A stretch of 64,000 bases of DNA from Sphingobium sp. TKS (GTDB lineage: Bacteria > Pseudomonadota > Alphaproteobacteria > Sphingomonadales > Sphingomonadaceae): the NCBI RefSeq assembly GCF_001563265.1, contig NZ_CP005083.1, positions 1,119,001 to 1,183,000 on the forward strand. Direction: 5' to 3'. Below the pieces are notes generated by a model that had not been told where the DNA came from, ran no database searches, and saw only the letters and a list, made by a program, of their open reading frames with translations. The translations under genes and the position numbers were made by a program. Shown piece by piece: positions 16,831-25,305 of the stretch; position 1 is the stretch's first letter, and each line of letters opens with the position of its first letter.

Positions 16831-17310
16831 ATGACACATAATCTGGCGCAGGATCTGGAACAATGCGCGCTGCCCAGCGCATTGGAGGCGATGGGTGAAC
16901 GCTGGTCGTTCCTCATCTTGCGGGGCGCTCTATCGGGAATCCGGCATTTCGAGGAGTTTCAGTCGACTCTCGGCATTGCCCGCAACATCCTGGCGAACCG
17001 GCTCGCGCGGCTGGTGGAAAACGGCATCATGGTGCGCCAGCCGATGCAATGCGACCGGCGCAAGGTCGAATATCGCCTGACCGAAAAAGGGCAGGATCTG
17101 GCGCCTGCCATGATCGCGCTGCGCCAGTGGGGCGAGAAATGGGGCTGCGGTCCCATCGCCTGCCAGGTGCTGGCCGACAGCCGTGACCGGCAACCGATCC
17201 GTCAGATGATGATCCAGGCGCATGATGGCCGTCCGCTGGAACCCAGCGATCTGGTCTGGCTGTGCGTCGATGAAGTGACGCTGATGACGCAGGAAGCGGC
17301 GGCGGCCTGA
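16831..17310 (+). CDS. HxlR-family transcriptional regulator
   Basis: A 159-residue winged-helix regulator of the HxlR/MarR-like type: CALPSALEAMGERWSFLILR at the start with the family's N-terminal Cys, recognition region FEEFQSTLGIARNILANRLA, wing CDRRKVEYRLTEKGQDL. Such proteins often sense oxidants or aldehydes through that Cys. Start chosen at ATG 16831; a GTG at 16804 would add nine residues. The adjacent genes are rsh (divergent) and a LytS kinase, and neither reveals its target. Confidence 0.85.
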   Translation: MTHNLAQDLEQCALPSALEAMGERWSFLILRGALSGIRHFEEFQSTLGIARNILANRLARLVENGIMVRQPMQCDRRKVEYRLTEKGQDLAPAMIALRQWGEKWGCGPIACQVLADSRDRQPIRQMMIQAHDGRPLEPSDLVWLCVDEVTLMTQEAAAA

Positions 17311-17405
17311 GGGCAGCGCTGGCACATCCCCTGTCGTTCAGTCATGCCGGCCCGGTTTCCGCATGGCGAATTGCCTTCGTTTTTTTCGCCTGCCTGCGCG
17401 CCATT

Positions 17406-17444
17406 CGCAAAAAACCGGTTCCCACTTTTTTGCCTGATGCTTTA
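17406..17444. repeat. Partial copy of an alphaproteobacterial intergenic repeat
   Basis: Read in reverse, AAAGTGGGAACCGGTTTT flanked by GCATC matches the core at 44006-44050 (GAAAAGTGGGAACCGATTTT after GAGCATCG). Similar elements are scattered in many alphaproteobacterial genomes. It lies between the HxlR and LytS genes. Confidence 0.55.
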
Positions 17445-17455
17445 GGCTGAATGCA

Positions 17456-18562
17456 ATGTCAGTCCATCGCTTCCAGCCCCAGCCCTTTTTCGCGGACAAG
17501 AACCGCGCATTCTGGAACCTCCAGTCGGTGGGGTGGGCCGGTGCCTTCCTGCTGCGCGGTTCCTCCACCATCGCCAATGGGCAGCCGCTCTCCAGCCTGA
17601 TCCCGGTGATGATCTCGACCGTGTCGGGCTATTCGGTGACGCTGCTGATCGCGGTGGTGTTCCGTTTTCTCCAGCGCCAGCGGCCGATCGTGACCTGGGG
17701 CGCATCGATCGTGACGGTGGTGATCGCCGCCGGGCTGGTGGCGTTCATCGATGCCTGGGTATTCTCGACCCAGAATCGGGGCAGCGATACGGCGGGCGTG
17801 CAGCTTTTCTTGGGCGCCTTCTATCTCAGCATGACGTTGCTGGGAGCCTGGTCGGCGCTTTATTATGCGATCAACTTCTACCTGACGGTGGAGGAGCAGG
17901 CGGACCAGCTTCTGCATCTGGAAAGCCAGGCATCGAGCGCGCAGCTCGCCATGCTGCGCTATCAGCTCAATCCGCATTTCCTGTTCAATACGCTGAACAG
18001 CATCTCGACCCTGGTGCTGCTCAAGCAAACTGACCGGGCCAATGCGATGCTTTCCCGCCTGTCCTCCTTTTTGCGCTATACCCTGATCAACGAACCGACC
18101 GCGCAGGTGACGATCGAGCAGGAGATCGAGACGTTGAAGCTTTATCTGGAGATCGAGAAGATGCGGTTCGAGGATCGCCTGAGGCCGGTTTTCCATATCG
18201 ATCCGGCGGTCGCGCAGTCGCGCCTGCCCTCTCTGCTGCTCCAGCCGCTGGTCGAAAATGCCATCAAATATGCCGTCACGCCCAAGGAGGAAGGCGCGGA
18301 AATCTCCGTCACGGCGCAGCCTGCCGGTGAAAACGTCCGGATCATCGTATCCGATACGGGTCCGGGATTGAATGAGGGGTTCACCCGCCCGAACAATCCG
18401 GTGAGCGAAGGAACGGGCGTCGGTCTGGCGAATATCCGCGACAGGTTGATTCAGGCCTTCGGGGAACGACAGAGCTTCGAAACGCGTTCAACGCCTGGCG
18501 GCTTTTCGGTCCTGATCGAAATGCCGCTTAATTTGGATGAACCATCGAGAGTGGCCGCATGA
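17456..18562 (+). CDS. LytS/YehU-type sensor histidine kinase
   Basis: A 368-residue membrane kinase. Four hydrophobic segments lie between about 45 and 145, with no periplasmic sensor domain of size. A short coiled linker follows, then a His_kinase (PF06580-type) domain with the phospho-acceptor in QLNPHFLFNTLNS (His174), and an ATPase domain with PLVENAIKYAV (N box), VSDTGPGLNEG and GTGVGLANIRDRL. The stop overlaps the start of the LytTR regulator by 4 bp (ATGA), so the pair is translationally coupled and should form one two-component system. The signal is unknown. Confidence 0.9.
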   Translation: MSVHRFQPQPFFADKNRAFWNLQSVGWAGAFLLRGSSTIANGQPLSSLIPVMISTVSGYSVTLLIAVVFRFLQRQRPIVTWGASIVTVVIAAGLVAFIDAWVFSTQNRGSDTAGVQLFLGAFYLSMTLLGAWSALYYAINFYLTVEEQADQLLHLESQASSAQLAMLRYQLNPHFLFNTLNSISTLVLLKQTDRANAMLSRLSSFLRYTLINEPTAQVTIEQEIETLKLYLEIEKMRFEDRLRPVFHIDPAVAQSRLPSLLLQPLVENAIKYAVTPKEEGAEISVTAQPAGENVRIIVSDTGPGLNEGFTRPNNPVSEGTGVGLANIRDRLIQAFGERQSFETRSTPGGFSVLIEMPLNLDEPSRVAA

Positions 18563-19359
18563 CCATCAGAACAATCCTCGTCGACGACGAAAGCCTGGCT
18601 ATTCAAGGCCTCAAGCTGCGTCTGGAAGCGCATGAGGATGTCGAAATCGTAGAAACCTGCTCCAACGGCCGCGAAGCGATCCGCGCCATCAAGACGCATA
18701 AACCCGACCTTGTGTTCCTCGACATTCAAATGCCTGGCTTCGACGGATTTTCCGTGGTGCAGGGGTTGATGGAAGTCGAACCGCCGCTTTTCATCTTCTG
18801 CACCGCTTACAGCGACCATGCGATCCGCGCGTTCGAGGCGCAGGCCGTCGACTATCTGATGAAGCCGGTGGAGGAAGGCCGTCTGGCCGATGCGCTGGAC
18901 CGGGTGCGGCAGCGGCTTTCCGAAAAGCGCCAAGTGCAGGAAGCGGAAAAGCTGCGCGAGGTGCTGGCGGAGGTCGCGCCCGACGCGATGAACGACTTTT
19001 CGGGCGATGGCGATGCGCCGGCCGCCAACCGCTTCGAAAAGCTCATCAACATCAAGGATCGTGGGCAGATTTTCCGCGTGGATGTCGATTCGATCGAGCG
19101 GATCGACGCGGCGGGCGACTATATGTGCATCTATACCGCCGACAATTCGCTGATCCTGCGCGAGACGATGAAGGATCTCGAAAAGCGTCTGGACCCGCGT
19201 AATTTCCAGCGCGTGCACCGCTCCACCATCGTGAATCTCAGCCAGGTACGGCAGGTGAAGCCGCATACCAATGGCGAATGCTTCCTGGTGCTGGAATCGG
19301 GCGCGCAGGTGAAGGTCAGCCGTTCCTATCGCGACGTGGTGGCGCGCTTCGTGCATTGA
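18559..19359 (+). CDS. LytTR-family response regulator
   Basis: A 266-residue regulator: receiver domain (VDDES at 8-12, phospho-acceptor Asp55 in LVFLDIQMPGFDG, Lys in YLMKPVEEG) and C-terminal LytTR DNA-binding domain (RIDAAGDYMCIYTADNSLIL, LDPRNFQRVHRSTIVNLSQV, LVLESGAQVKVSRSYRDVV). Partner of the overlapping LytS-type kinase. Regulators of this type usually bind paired 9-12 bp imperfect direct repeats; I could not pick such repeats confidently nearby. Confidence 0.92.
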   Translation: MTIRTILVDDESLAIQGLKLRLEAHEDVEIVETCSNGREAIRAIKTHKPDLVFLDIQMPGFDGFSVVQGLMEVEPPLFIFCTAYSDHAIRAFEAQAVDYLMKPVEEGRLADALDRVRQRLSEKRQVQEAEKLREVLAEVAPDAMNDFSGDGDAPAANRFEKLINIKDRGQIFRVDVDSIERIDAAGDYMCIYTADNSLILRETMKDLEKRLDPRNFQRVHRSTIVNLSQVRQVKPHTNGECFLVLESGAQVKVSRSYRDVVARFVH

Positions 19360-19389
19360 TTCGCCCCTCCCTTCCGAGAGAGGCTCAAT

Positions 19390-19806
19390 TTACCGAAACA
19401 CCCATTGCCGGTTGAGGCCGAACATCACGGCCGGCGTCACGAAGAGCATGGCCGGGATGGGCGACCATTCCGGCCAGCGCATATGGGTGACGCACAGCCA
19501 CACCCAGAGCGCGTTGAGGGTATAGCTGATCAGCGACACCGCGACGAAGCGGACGCCGCGCGCCGCCTGATTGTCGCGGCTGCCATGGCCGCGGAAGGTG
19601 AAGCTGCTGTGCGTGACATAGCCGATCGCCACCGCCGCCAGATAGCCGATGCCGTTGGCGATCTGCGGATGCAGTCCGGCGGGCGCGGCCAGCGTCCAGT
19701 AGATCGCCGCCTGACAGGCCGTCACGAACAGCCCGGTCACGCCATAGCGGACGATCTGCCAGAACAAGGCCTGCTTTTCCGCTGTGAGGATTTGGAGGAT
19801 TTTCAT
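19390..19806 (-). CDS. GtrA-like small membrane protein
   Basis: A 138-residue protein with four membrane segments, matching the GtrA family (RYGVTGLFVTACQAAIYWTL at the start, NGIGYLAAVAIGYVTHSSFT, FRGHG). GtrA proteins are thought to help move undecaprenyl-linked sugars, or otherwise to support cell-surface glycan synthesis. The neighbour on the other strand is a large glycosyltransferase-C-like membrane protein starting 45 bp away, so the two divergent genes may act in one surface-glycan pathway (inference). Confidence 0.85.
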   Translation of the reverse strand: MKILQILTAEKQALFWQIVRYGVTGLFVTACQAAIYWTLAAPAGLHPQIANGIGYLAAVAIGYVTHSSFTFRGHGSRDNQAARGVRFVAVSLISYTLNALWVWLCVTHMRWPEWSPIPAMLFVTPAVMFGLNRQWVFR

Positions 19807-19850
19807 GCGGCCCCGTTGCGCTTTGATGCGAAGCCTCTAATCGAGCCATC

Positions 19851-21728
19851 ATGAAACTGCAAAGCTGGCCTGTCCTGCGCGCTCATATCGTCCCTCTCGC
19901 GGCGAAATTTTCCCTTTATGCCGAGCGAAATTGGAAGTGGCTGACCGTCCTTTTGTGGATGTTCGCCATGGCCTGTCTGATCGCCACGCGCTGGCCGCAG
20001 ATTCATTGGCTGACGCTCAGCGATACGGACGACAATATCCGCTATTTGCAGGTGAGGGACTGGCTGGCCGGGCAGGGCTGGTACGACCTGCGGCAATATC
20101 GGCTCGATCCGCCCGCCGGGTTCAACATCCACTGGTCGCGGCTGGTGGACCTGCCGCTCGCCGGGCTGATGCTGTTCTTCCGCGCTTTCCTCGATCAGGG
20201 GCTGGCCGACCGGCTGGCTTGCGGGATCGCGCCGATGCTGCCGTTATTGCCGCTGATGCTTGGGCTGGGCTTCATCGCGCGGCGGCTGGCGGGGGGAAAT
20301 AGCTGGTTCCTGGCCGCGCTCGCGCCCTTCGCCGCGCAAATGGGCATCAGCATGTTCATGCCGATGCGGATCGATCATCATGGCTGGCAATTGGCCTTCA
20401 CCGTGCTGATGCTGGCAGGGCTGATCGACCGCAACTGGCTGCGCGGGGGCATCGTCGCGGGCGTGAGCAGCGCTCTCTCCATCGCTATCGGCATGGAGAT
20501 GATCGTCTATCTGGCGGCGGGCGGCGCGCTGATCGCGCTGCGCTGGGTGTTCAAGGAGGGCGCGGCGCGGCGGATGCTGCCCTATGCGATCAGCCTTGGC
20601 GGAGCGACGTCGGTGCTGTTCGTGCTGTTTGCCAGCTATGCCAATCGGCAGATGGTGTGCGACGCGATCTCGCCCATCTGGGTCGCGATCTTCGCGACGG
20701 CTTCGGCGGGGATGGTGCTGCTGGCGCTGCTGCCGCTCAGAAGCTGGCCCGCGCGGCTGGGGGCTGGGATCGTGGTCGGCGCGGCGGTGGCGGCCTTTGC
20801 CTGGGTGAACTGGCCGCAATGCCTGTCCGGCGCCTATCAGATTTCGCCCGAACTGGAGAGACTGTGGCTCGCCAATATCCGCGAGGCCAAGCCGATCACG
20901 GTGCAGGCGCGCAGCCTGGTCGTGCCGCTGATGGCCATCCCGGTGGCGGGCCTTTTCGGCCTGATATGGGCGTTGTGGGATTCGCGGCGGGACGGGGACC
21001 GGCTCTGGGCCTGGGCGACCGTGGGGCTGATGATGCTCTTTTCGACCGCGCTGCTTTTCTGGCAGCTCCGCGCGGGTCCGGCGGCGCAATTGCTGGCCAT
21101 TCCGCCTGCGGCCTGGGCGGCCTATCGCCTGCTGTGTCTGATCGGGGCGGGCAGGCCGGTGGCGCGTCTGGCGGCGGGGCTGGGCGTGGCGGCGTTGGCC
21201 GTGGCGGCCTTTGCGACGCCGCTCTATCCGCAGATCAACCAGTTCTGGGTCAAGACGACCGGCGAGAAGCCCAAGCCGCAAAAGCCGACGGTGCAGGCGC
21301 GCAGGAAGGCCATAGACAAGGCCAATGGCCGCTGCCGCACCCTGCCCGCGTTGGAGGTGCTCAACCAGCTGCCGCCCGCCACCATCTTCACCATGGTCGA
21401 TCTGGGGCCGCGCCTGATCGTCGCCACGCACCACAGCGCCTTGGCGGGCCCCTATCATCGCAACGGCGCGACGATCCTCGACATGCACCATGCCTATGAC
21501 GGTCCGGCGGAGGCTTTCCGGCCGATCGCGGCGAAGCATCATGCGACCTATTTGCTGGTCTGCCCCGGCTTTCCGGAGGGCACCATCTATCAGGCGCGCA
21601 GTCCTAGGGGCTTTTACGCCGGGCTGATGCGGGGCGAAGTGCCGGGCTGGCTGAAGCCGGTGATGCTGCGGACCGGGATGACGCTGCCTTACACGCTGTA
21701 TCGCATCGATTATTCAGCGCCGGGCTAG
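19851..21728 (+). CDS. Large integral membrane protein, GT-C/STT3-like
   Basis: A 625-residue protein with about 12 membrane segments and a C-terminal soluble part (about 460-625). After the first helix comes LTLSDTDDNIRYLQVRDWLA, an acidic loop in the place where GT-C glycosyltransferases such as STT3 keep catalytic Asp residues, then NIHWSRLVDLPL. MRIDHHGWQLA is also characteristic of this sphingomonad protein group. A lipid-linked sugar transferase is the best guess, supported by the neighbouring GtrA gene, but no biochemical function is established from sequence. Its last 15 bp overlap the end of tadA on the other strand. Confidence 0.55.
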   Translation: MKLQSWPVLRAHIVPLAAKFSLYAERNWKWLTVLLWMFAMACLIATRWPQIHWLTLSDTDDNIRYLQVRDWLAGQGWYDLRQYRLDPPAGFNIHWSRLVDLPLAGLMLFFRAFLDQGLADRLACGIAPMLPLLPLMLGLGFIARRLAGGNSWFLAALAPFAAQMGISMFMPMRIDHHGWQLAFTVLMLAGLIDRNWLRGGIVAGVSSALSIAIGMEMIVYLAAGGALIALRWVFKEGAARRMLPYAISLGGATSVLFVLFASYANRQMVCDAISPIWVAIFATASAGMVLLALLPLRSWPARLGAGIVVGAAVAAFAWVNWPQCLSGAYQISPELERLWLANIREAKPITVQARSLVVPLMAIPVAGLFGLIWALWDSRRDGDRLWAWATVGLMMLFSTALLFWQLRAGPAAQLLAIPPAAWAAYRLLCLIGAGRPVARLAAGLGVAALAVAAFATPLYPQINQFWVKTTGEKPKPQKPTVQARRKAIDKANGRCRTLPALEVLNQLPPATIFTMVDLGPRLIVATHHSALAGPYHRNGATILDMHHAYDGPAEAFRPIAAKHHATYLLVCPGFPEGTIYQARSPRGFYAGLMRGEVPGWLKPVMLRTGMTLPYTLYRIDYSAPG

Positions 21729-22184
21729 GAAAAAATCCCGCAGCAGCGTTGATGCCTCGGCTTCGGCCAGGTCGCCATAGACATCCGGCCGGTGCAGGCA
21801 TTGCGGATGGGTGAAGAGGCGCGGTCCCTGCTCGATCGCGCCGCCCTTGGGGTCGGATGCCGCATAATAGAGGCGGGCGATGCGCGCGTGCGAGATTGCC
21901 CCGGCGCACATGGCGCAGGGCTCCAGCGTCACCCAGAGATCGCAGCCGGTCAGGCGGAAGTCGCCCAGATGCGCGGCGGCGGCCCGAATCGCGACCATTT
22001 CGGCATGGGCGGTGGGATCATTGTCGCGGCGGTTGCGGTTTTCGCCTTCACCGATGATCCGGCCGTCGAGAGTGATGACCGCGCCGATGGGCACTTCCCC
22101 CGCGTCGGCGGCGGCGCGGGCAAGGTCCAGCGCGCGCCGCATCGGTTCAGGCAATGGGAAGGGCGAAACCATGGCTTCGCCCAT
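21714..22184 (-). CDS. tadA: tRNA-specific adenosine deaminase
   Basis: A 156-residue zinc deaminase that converts A34 to inosine in tRNA-Arg(ACG). Zinc and catalytic residues are clear: TAHAEMVAI (His and the proton-shuttling Glu) and EPCAMCAGA (two Cys). Length is normal. The start is at 22184 or 22172 (MVSPFPLP); neither has a strong ribosome binding site. It overlaps the preceding gene tail-to-tail. Confidence 0.93.
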   Translation of the reverse strand: MGEAMVSPFPLPEPMRRALDLARAAADAGEVPIGAVITLDGRIIGEGENRNRRDNDPTAHAEMVAIRAAAAHLGDFRLTGCDLWVTLEPCAMCAGAISHARIARLYYAASDPKGGAIEQGPRLFTHPQCLHRPDVYGDLAEAEASTLLRDFFLARR

Positions 22185-22212
22185 ACAGGATCATCGCACC
22201 GTTCGGAAAGGG

Positions 22213-22434
22213 TCAGGGCTTTTTGACGTCCACCGTCGGCACTTCGACCGTTTCCTTGCGCTTGCCGACCTCCACCTTCGCCACATTGGCCTCATATTTG
22301 GGCAGGGAGCCGCCCTTGATCGCGACTTCGGGCAGGCGTCCTTCCTGCGTTTTCTGCAGGTCGATGAAGCCGGTGGCGATGCCGCCAGCCAGGACCAGCA
22401 GCAAAATCAGCAACAAGCCACCAATGAATCGCAT
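22213..22434 (-). CDS. Small single-pass membrane protein
   Basis: A 73-residue protein beginning MRFIGGLLLILLLVLAGGIA, one membrane helix followed by a Lys/Val-rich tail (VAKVEVGKRKETVEVPTVDV) that should be periplasmic. The start at 22434 is fixed by a near-perfect AAAGGAGG 5 bp upstream. It lies just upstream of tadA on the same strand (28-bp gap), so co-transcription is likely. No family recognised; a cell-envelope or electrostatic anchor role is speculation. Confidence 0.7.
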   Translation of the reverse strand: MRFIGGLLLILLLVLAGGIATGFIDLQKTQEGRLPEVAIKGGSLPKYEANVAKVEVGKRKETVEVPTVDVKKP

Positions 22435-22582
22435 TTCGGCCTCCTTTGGCTTATGGGGCGTCAACGCTCATGAGTCGGAAAGGGTTGCGGCGCTTGATGG
22501 CTCTGGGCGGGTTGACGTGCGCGGGGAATCCCGTTATCCGCGCCGCTTTCCGAACGAACCCGAATTACAAGGTTGATTGACT

Positions 22583-22876
22583 ATGTCGCGCATTTGCGAG
22601 CTGACCGGCAAGGGCCGCCAGGTGGGTCACAATGTTTCCCACGCCAATAACAAGACCAAGCGTGTGTTCCTGCCCAACCTGCAGAACGTGTCGCTGATCT
22701 CCGAAGCGCTGGAAACGACCGTGAAGCTGCGCGTGTCGACCCATGGCCTGCGTTCGGTCGAGCATAATGGCGGCCTGGACAACTGGCTGCTGAAGACTAA
22801 CGACGACAAGCTGTCGCTGAAGGCTCGCCGCCTGAAGCGCGACATCGTGAAGAAGAAGGCCGCCGTAGCCGCCTGA
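22583..22876 (+). CDS. rpmB: 50S ribosomal protein L28
   Basis: A 97-residue alphaproteobacterial-length L28: [20 protein letters not shown], then [17 protein letters not shown] and the C-terminal [13 protein letters not shown]. Start ATG at 22583. It is monocistronic and followed by a strong terminator. rpmG does not follow, as is common in alphaproteobacteria. Confidence 0.96.
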   Translation: MSRICELTGKGRQVGHNVSHANNKTKRVFLPNLQNVSLISEALETTVKLRVSTHGLRSVEHNGGLDNWLLKTNDDKLSLKARRLKRDIVKKKAAVAA

Positions 22877-22902
22877 TTCGGTTCGATCCGTTCGCATGAG
22901 GA

Positions 22903-22929
22903 GCGGCCTGGCGACGGGCCGCTTTTTGC
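22903..22929 (+). terminator. Rho-independent terminator after rpmB
   Basis: AGCGGCC and GGCCGCT pair around an 8-nt loop and are followed by TTTTTG, 27 bp past the rpmB stop. Confidence 0.85.
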
Positions 22930-22949
22930 GTTGGTTTGGACCTTGGGTC

Positions 22950-23960
22950 CTATTCCTCTGCATTCCAATCCAGCGTGAATTTCAGCAGCAGGGTGCGTTG
23001 GAAGAATTCGTGATTGTCGTCGGAGGCGATCCAGATGACCCGGCGGCCCCCTTCCTGCGTGACCGCCAGCCCTTCGAAATTATCGGCCAGCAGGGGCGGC
23101 GCCAGCCGGGCGAGGGCGCGCGCCTTCAATCGGTCGCCGGGGCGTGGCCTTTCCGGCAGCTCGACGATCGCCAGCGTGGCCGTGAACAGCTCCTGCAAGG
23201 TCAGCCGCCGGTTGAGCACCAATATGTGCCGATCGTCGAGGGCGATAGCGTCCGTCGGGCGATAGCCACGCGGCGGCACATAGCGCAGGTGCATGGGGGC
23301 GGCCGTCGTGGCTTCGGCAGGGTCGCCCGCGAACAGCAGCGTGTCGTGGCTGCCGTCGGCGGTCATGCCCATCTCCGCCAGGACGAGAAAGCGGCCATCG
23401 GGCAGCCGCGCCAGCGATTCGATCGATCCGGTCTCGGGCCAGGCTTCGATCTCCGGCCAGGTCCGGCAGGCTTCGACGCGCGCGAAGCCGGGCGAATAGC
23501 GGCAGATCATCTGTTGCAGTTCGAAGCCTACCCAATAGCGCTGGGTCGCCGGATCGTGGGTCATGGCCTCCGAATCCCAGGCCCACCAGGGGCGGTCGCG
23601 GTCCTGCGGGCGGATGGGAAGGGGGGCGATGAACGGGCGCCGATCCGCTTTGCCGGGGCCGATGTGAAAGCCCATCAGCGTGCCGGAATCGCTGAGCGCC
23701 AATATCTGACCGTCCGGTTCCGCCAGCAGCGAGGAAATGCCGCCAAAGCCATGATGGGTGCTGTTGAGCTGCCATCCGCCCAGATAATGGAGGCGCCCCA
23801 GGTCGCGCTGGGCAGGATCGGCGGCGTTCAGGGACAAGGCGCGCGCCCGGACCAGCAGCGGGCCGGCGCCGAAGGGCTGGGGCTTGTTCTTGTGCGGCGC
23901 GGGGAGCAGCAGGATCGCGAGCAACAGGACGATCAGGATTCGGCGCATCGCCTTCGCCAT
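22950..23960 (-). CDS. Phytase-like esterase domain protein (secreted)
   Basis: A 336-residue protein with an N-terminal signal/anchor (ILIVLLLAILLLPAP, about 8-22), matching the esterase-like activity of phytase family (PF13449 type), probably a beta-propeller. Recognisable stretches are HHGFGGISSLLAEPDGQILA, LSDSGTLMGF, WWAWDSEAMTH, SIESLARLPDGRFLVL and DNFEGLAVTQEGG near the end. It should sit in the periplasm or be membrane-tethered. The substrate in sphingomonads is unknown. It converges on rpmB, sharing the terminator space. Confidence 0.78.
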   Translation of the reverse strand: MAKAMRRILIVLLLAILLLPAPHKNKPQPFGAGPLLVRARALSLNAADPAQRDLGRLHYLGGWQLNSTHHGFGGISSLLAEPDGQILALSDSGTLMGFHIGPGKADRRPFIAPLPIRPQDRDRPWWAWDSEAMTHDPATQRYWVGFELQQMICRYSPGFARVEACRTWPEIEAWPETGSIESLARLPDGRFLVLAEMGMTADGSHDTLLFAGDPAEATTAAPMHLRYVPPRGYRPTDAIALDDRHILVLNRRLTLQELFTATLAIVELPERPRPGDRLKARALARLAPPLLADNFEGLAVTQEGGRRVIWIASDDNHEFFQRTLLLKFTLDWNAEE

Positions 23961-24177
23961 AGGGGATTATCCGCCCTTGTGCAGGGTTTTTCGCGGCTCT
24001 GGCATCGCCCGTGAAAAAGCGTGATACTGCGTCCTTTCGGCCGGACCAATACTGAACGATGGCTGACATCGCCATTCAGGCTTGGCTCAATGCGAATCGG
24101 GCAAAAGGGCTTCAATCGATGGCGAGTCCTCCTTTGGAAGATCTGCCTGGATCGATGGCAAATTGAGGAGCAACGCC

Positions 24178-24594
24178 ATGAAGACGAAGTTTCTGATCAA
24201 TCTGGGGGCGGCGCTGGCGATGGGCGCTGCCTCTCTGGCCGCCACTGCGACGCCGGCCATGGCCCGCGACGGCTGGGGCCGCCATTATGAACGGGGCGAT
24301 TATTATCGCGGCGACCGGGGCTATCGGGGCTATCGCGACGGCTACTACCGTGGCGACGGCTATTATCGCGGCGATGGCTATTATCGGGGCTATCGCGGTT
24401 ATCGCGGCGGCTATCGCTGCCGGGACAGCGGCACGGGCGGCACCATCATCGGCGCGATCGCCGGTGGCCTGCTCGGTAACGAAGTCGGCAAGGGCAGCGG
24501 CCGCTATGGCCGTCGCGGCGACGGCACCACAGGCGCCATCATCGGCGCGGGCGTGGGTGCGCTGGCCGGCCGGGCGATCGACCGGGATTGCTGA
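24178..24594 (+). CDS. Glycine-zipper envelope protein with RGDGYY repeats
   Basis: A 138-residue secreted protein: signal peptide (MKTKFLINLGAALAMGAASL, cleavage near AMA-RD at ~30), a low-complexity Tyr/Arg/Gly segment (about 37-80) with tandem YYRGDG units, then a glycine-zipper 2TM domain (GGTIIGAIAGGLLGNEVGKG, GAIIGAGVGALAGRAIDRDC). Proteins with this zipper (SlyB/RcpA-like) insert in or attach to the outer membrane. The start ATG 24178 is preceded by TGAGGAGC. A terminator follows directly. Confidence 0.75.
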   Translation: MKTKFLINLGAALAMGAASLAATATPAMARDGWGRHYERGDYYRGDRGYRGYRDGYYRGDGYYRGDGYYRGYRGYRGGYRCRDSGTGGTIIGAIAGGLLGNEVGKGSGRYGRRGDGTTGAIIGAGVGALAGRAIDRDC

Positions 24595-24623
24595 CCCGCT
24601 TATCCTTCGGGAGAAAGTGACGA

Positions 24624-24655
24624 GGGCCGCTCCATTCGGGGCGGCCCTTTCATTT
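24624..24655 (+). terminator. Terminator after the glycine-zipper gene
   Basis: GGGCCGCTCC-ATTC-GGGGCGGCCC forms a strong hairpin followed by TTTCATTTT. Confidence 0.75.
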
Positions 24656-24784
24656 TGCCGGGGGCGGTGCCTGCCGCGGATCGATCCGCTGATGATCGGA
24701 GCGGTTCGATCCGGCTTCATCGCCCGAACCCGGCGCGCAGGCGGCCAGGGCCAGCAGCAGTCCGCCGATCCAGGGACGGATCAT
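24650..24784 (-). CDS. Very small lipoprotein (44 aa)
   Basis: Starts at 24784: MIRPWIGGLLLALAACAPGS, a short lipoprotein signal with a lipobox (LAAC, Cys at 17), followed by about 27 polar residues rich in Ser/Asp/Pro. An AAGGGGAAAA stretch precedes the ATG. It lies downstream of another small lipoprotein gene on the same strand. No family recognised; too short for further inference. Confidence 0.5.
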   Translation of the reverse strand: MIRPWIGGLLLALAACAPGSGDEAGSNRSDHQRIDPRQAPPPAK

Positions 24785-24803
24785 CGCATTTTCCCCTTCC
24801 CCA

Positions 24804-24836
24804 AAAGAAAAAGGCCGCCCCGTTTCCGGCGCGGCC
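24804..24836 (-). terminator. Terminator after the Asn-stripe lipoprotein gene
   Basis: Read on the minus strand, GGCCGC...GCGGCC with inner GCCGGAAACGGGG pairing is followed by TTTTTCTTTT, 28 bp past the stop of the gene at 24864-25091. Confidence 0.75.
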
Positions 24837-24863
24837 TCTTCCAGACAATTCCCCGATAGGGAA

Positions 24864-25091
24864 TTACATCGCGTTCGCGGCGGCGTTGCCCGCAACGTTG
24901 GCAGCGTTCGAAGCGGCGTTCGAAGCGTTGTCGGCAGCGTTCAGCGCGGCATTCATGGCGTTGTCGGCAGCGTTCGAAGCGTTCTCGGCAGCATTGGCCG
25001 AAGCGTTGGCGGCATTTTCCGCACCGCCCGAGCAGGCGGCCAGGCCGAGCGACGCGGCGAGAACGAGCGAAAGAGCAATCGACTTGGTCAT
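24864..25091 (-). CDS. Small Ala/Asn-rich lipoprotein with helical Asn stripe
   Basis: A 75-residue lipoprotein: signal MTKSIALSLVLAASLGLAAC with a lipobox LAAC (lipidated Cys20). The mature part is almost only Ala and Asn. Asn is at 26, 29, 33, 37, 40, 44, 47, 51, 55, 58, 62, 65, 69 and 73, that is spacings 3-4-4-3-4 repeated, an 18-residue period equal to five turns of an alpha-helix. The protein should therefore be one long helix with a polar Asn face and an Ala face, reminiscent of Lpp-type envelope helices, though without the C-terminal Lys that Lpp uses to bind peptidoglycan. A related design occurs at 48645-48920. Confidence 0.75.
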   Translation of the reverse strand: MTKSIALSLVLAASLGLAACSGGAENAANASANAAENASNAADNAMNAALNAADNASNAASNAANVAGNAAANAM

Positions 25092-25275
25092 GGGTTAACC
25101 CCTCTCTGAGAATAAAAACGGTGCAGACCACTCTCGGAGAAAAGTTCACCCCCCATTGCGTCTGCGCCGCGATTCGTAATGAATCCGGCGACTCATGGCA
25201 ATCCCATTCCTGCTTCAAGCCCCTGATTGGGGGCGTAAGGGGGTTGGAACGGCGCGGCCCGAACGGCCATTGACG

Positions 25276-25297
25276 CATATAAAGATTTCTTTATATG
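25276..25297 (+). promoter_or_regulatory. SahR-type operator inside the metF/metH operon promoter
   Basis: CATATAAAG-ATTT-CTTTATATG is a palindrome with 9-bp perfect arms. It lies between a -35-like TTGACG (25270-25275) and an overlapping -10-like TATATG, 8 bp before the ATG of the ArsR-type regulator. Position and sequence agree with the AT-rich palindrome I recall for SahR regulators of methionine-cycle genes in Proteobacteria. Repression of its own operon is the natural model. Confidence 0.7.
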
Positions 25298-25305
25298 ATC
25301 CTTTC

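Noticed and set aside
25092..25305. SAM or SAH riboswitch before the met operon
   Set aside because: The gap to the start codon after the promoter is too short and is filled by the palindromic operator; no riboswitch core seen.
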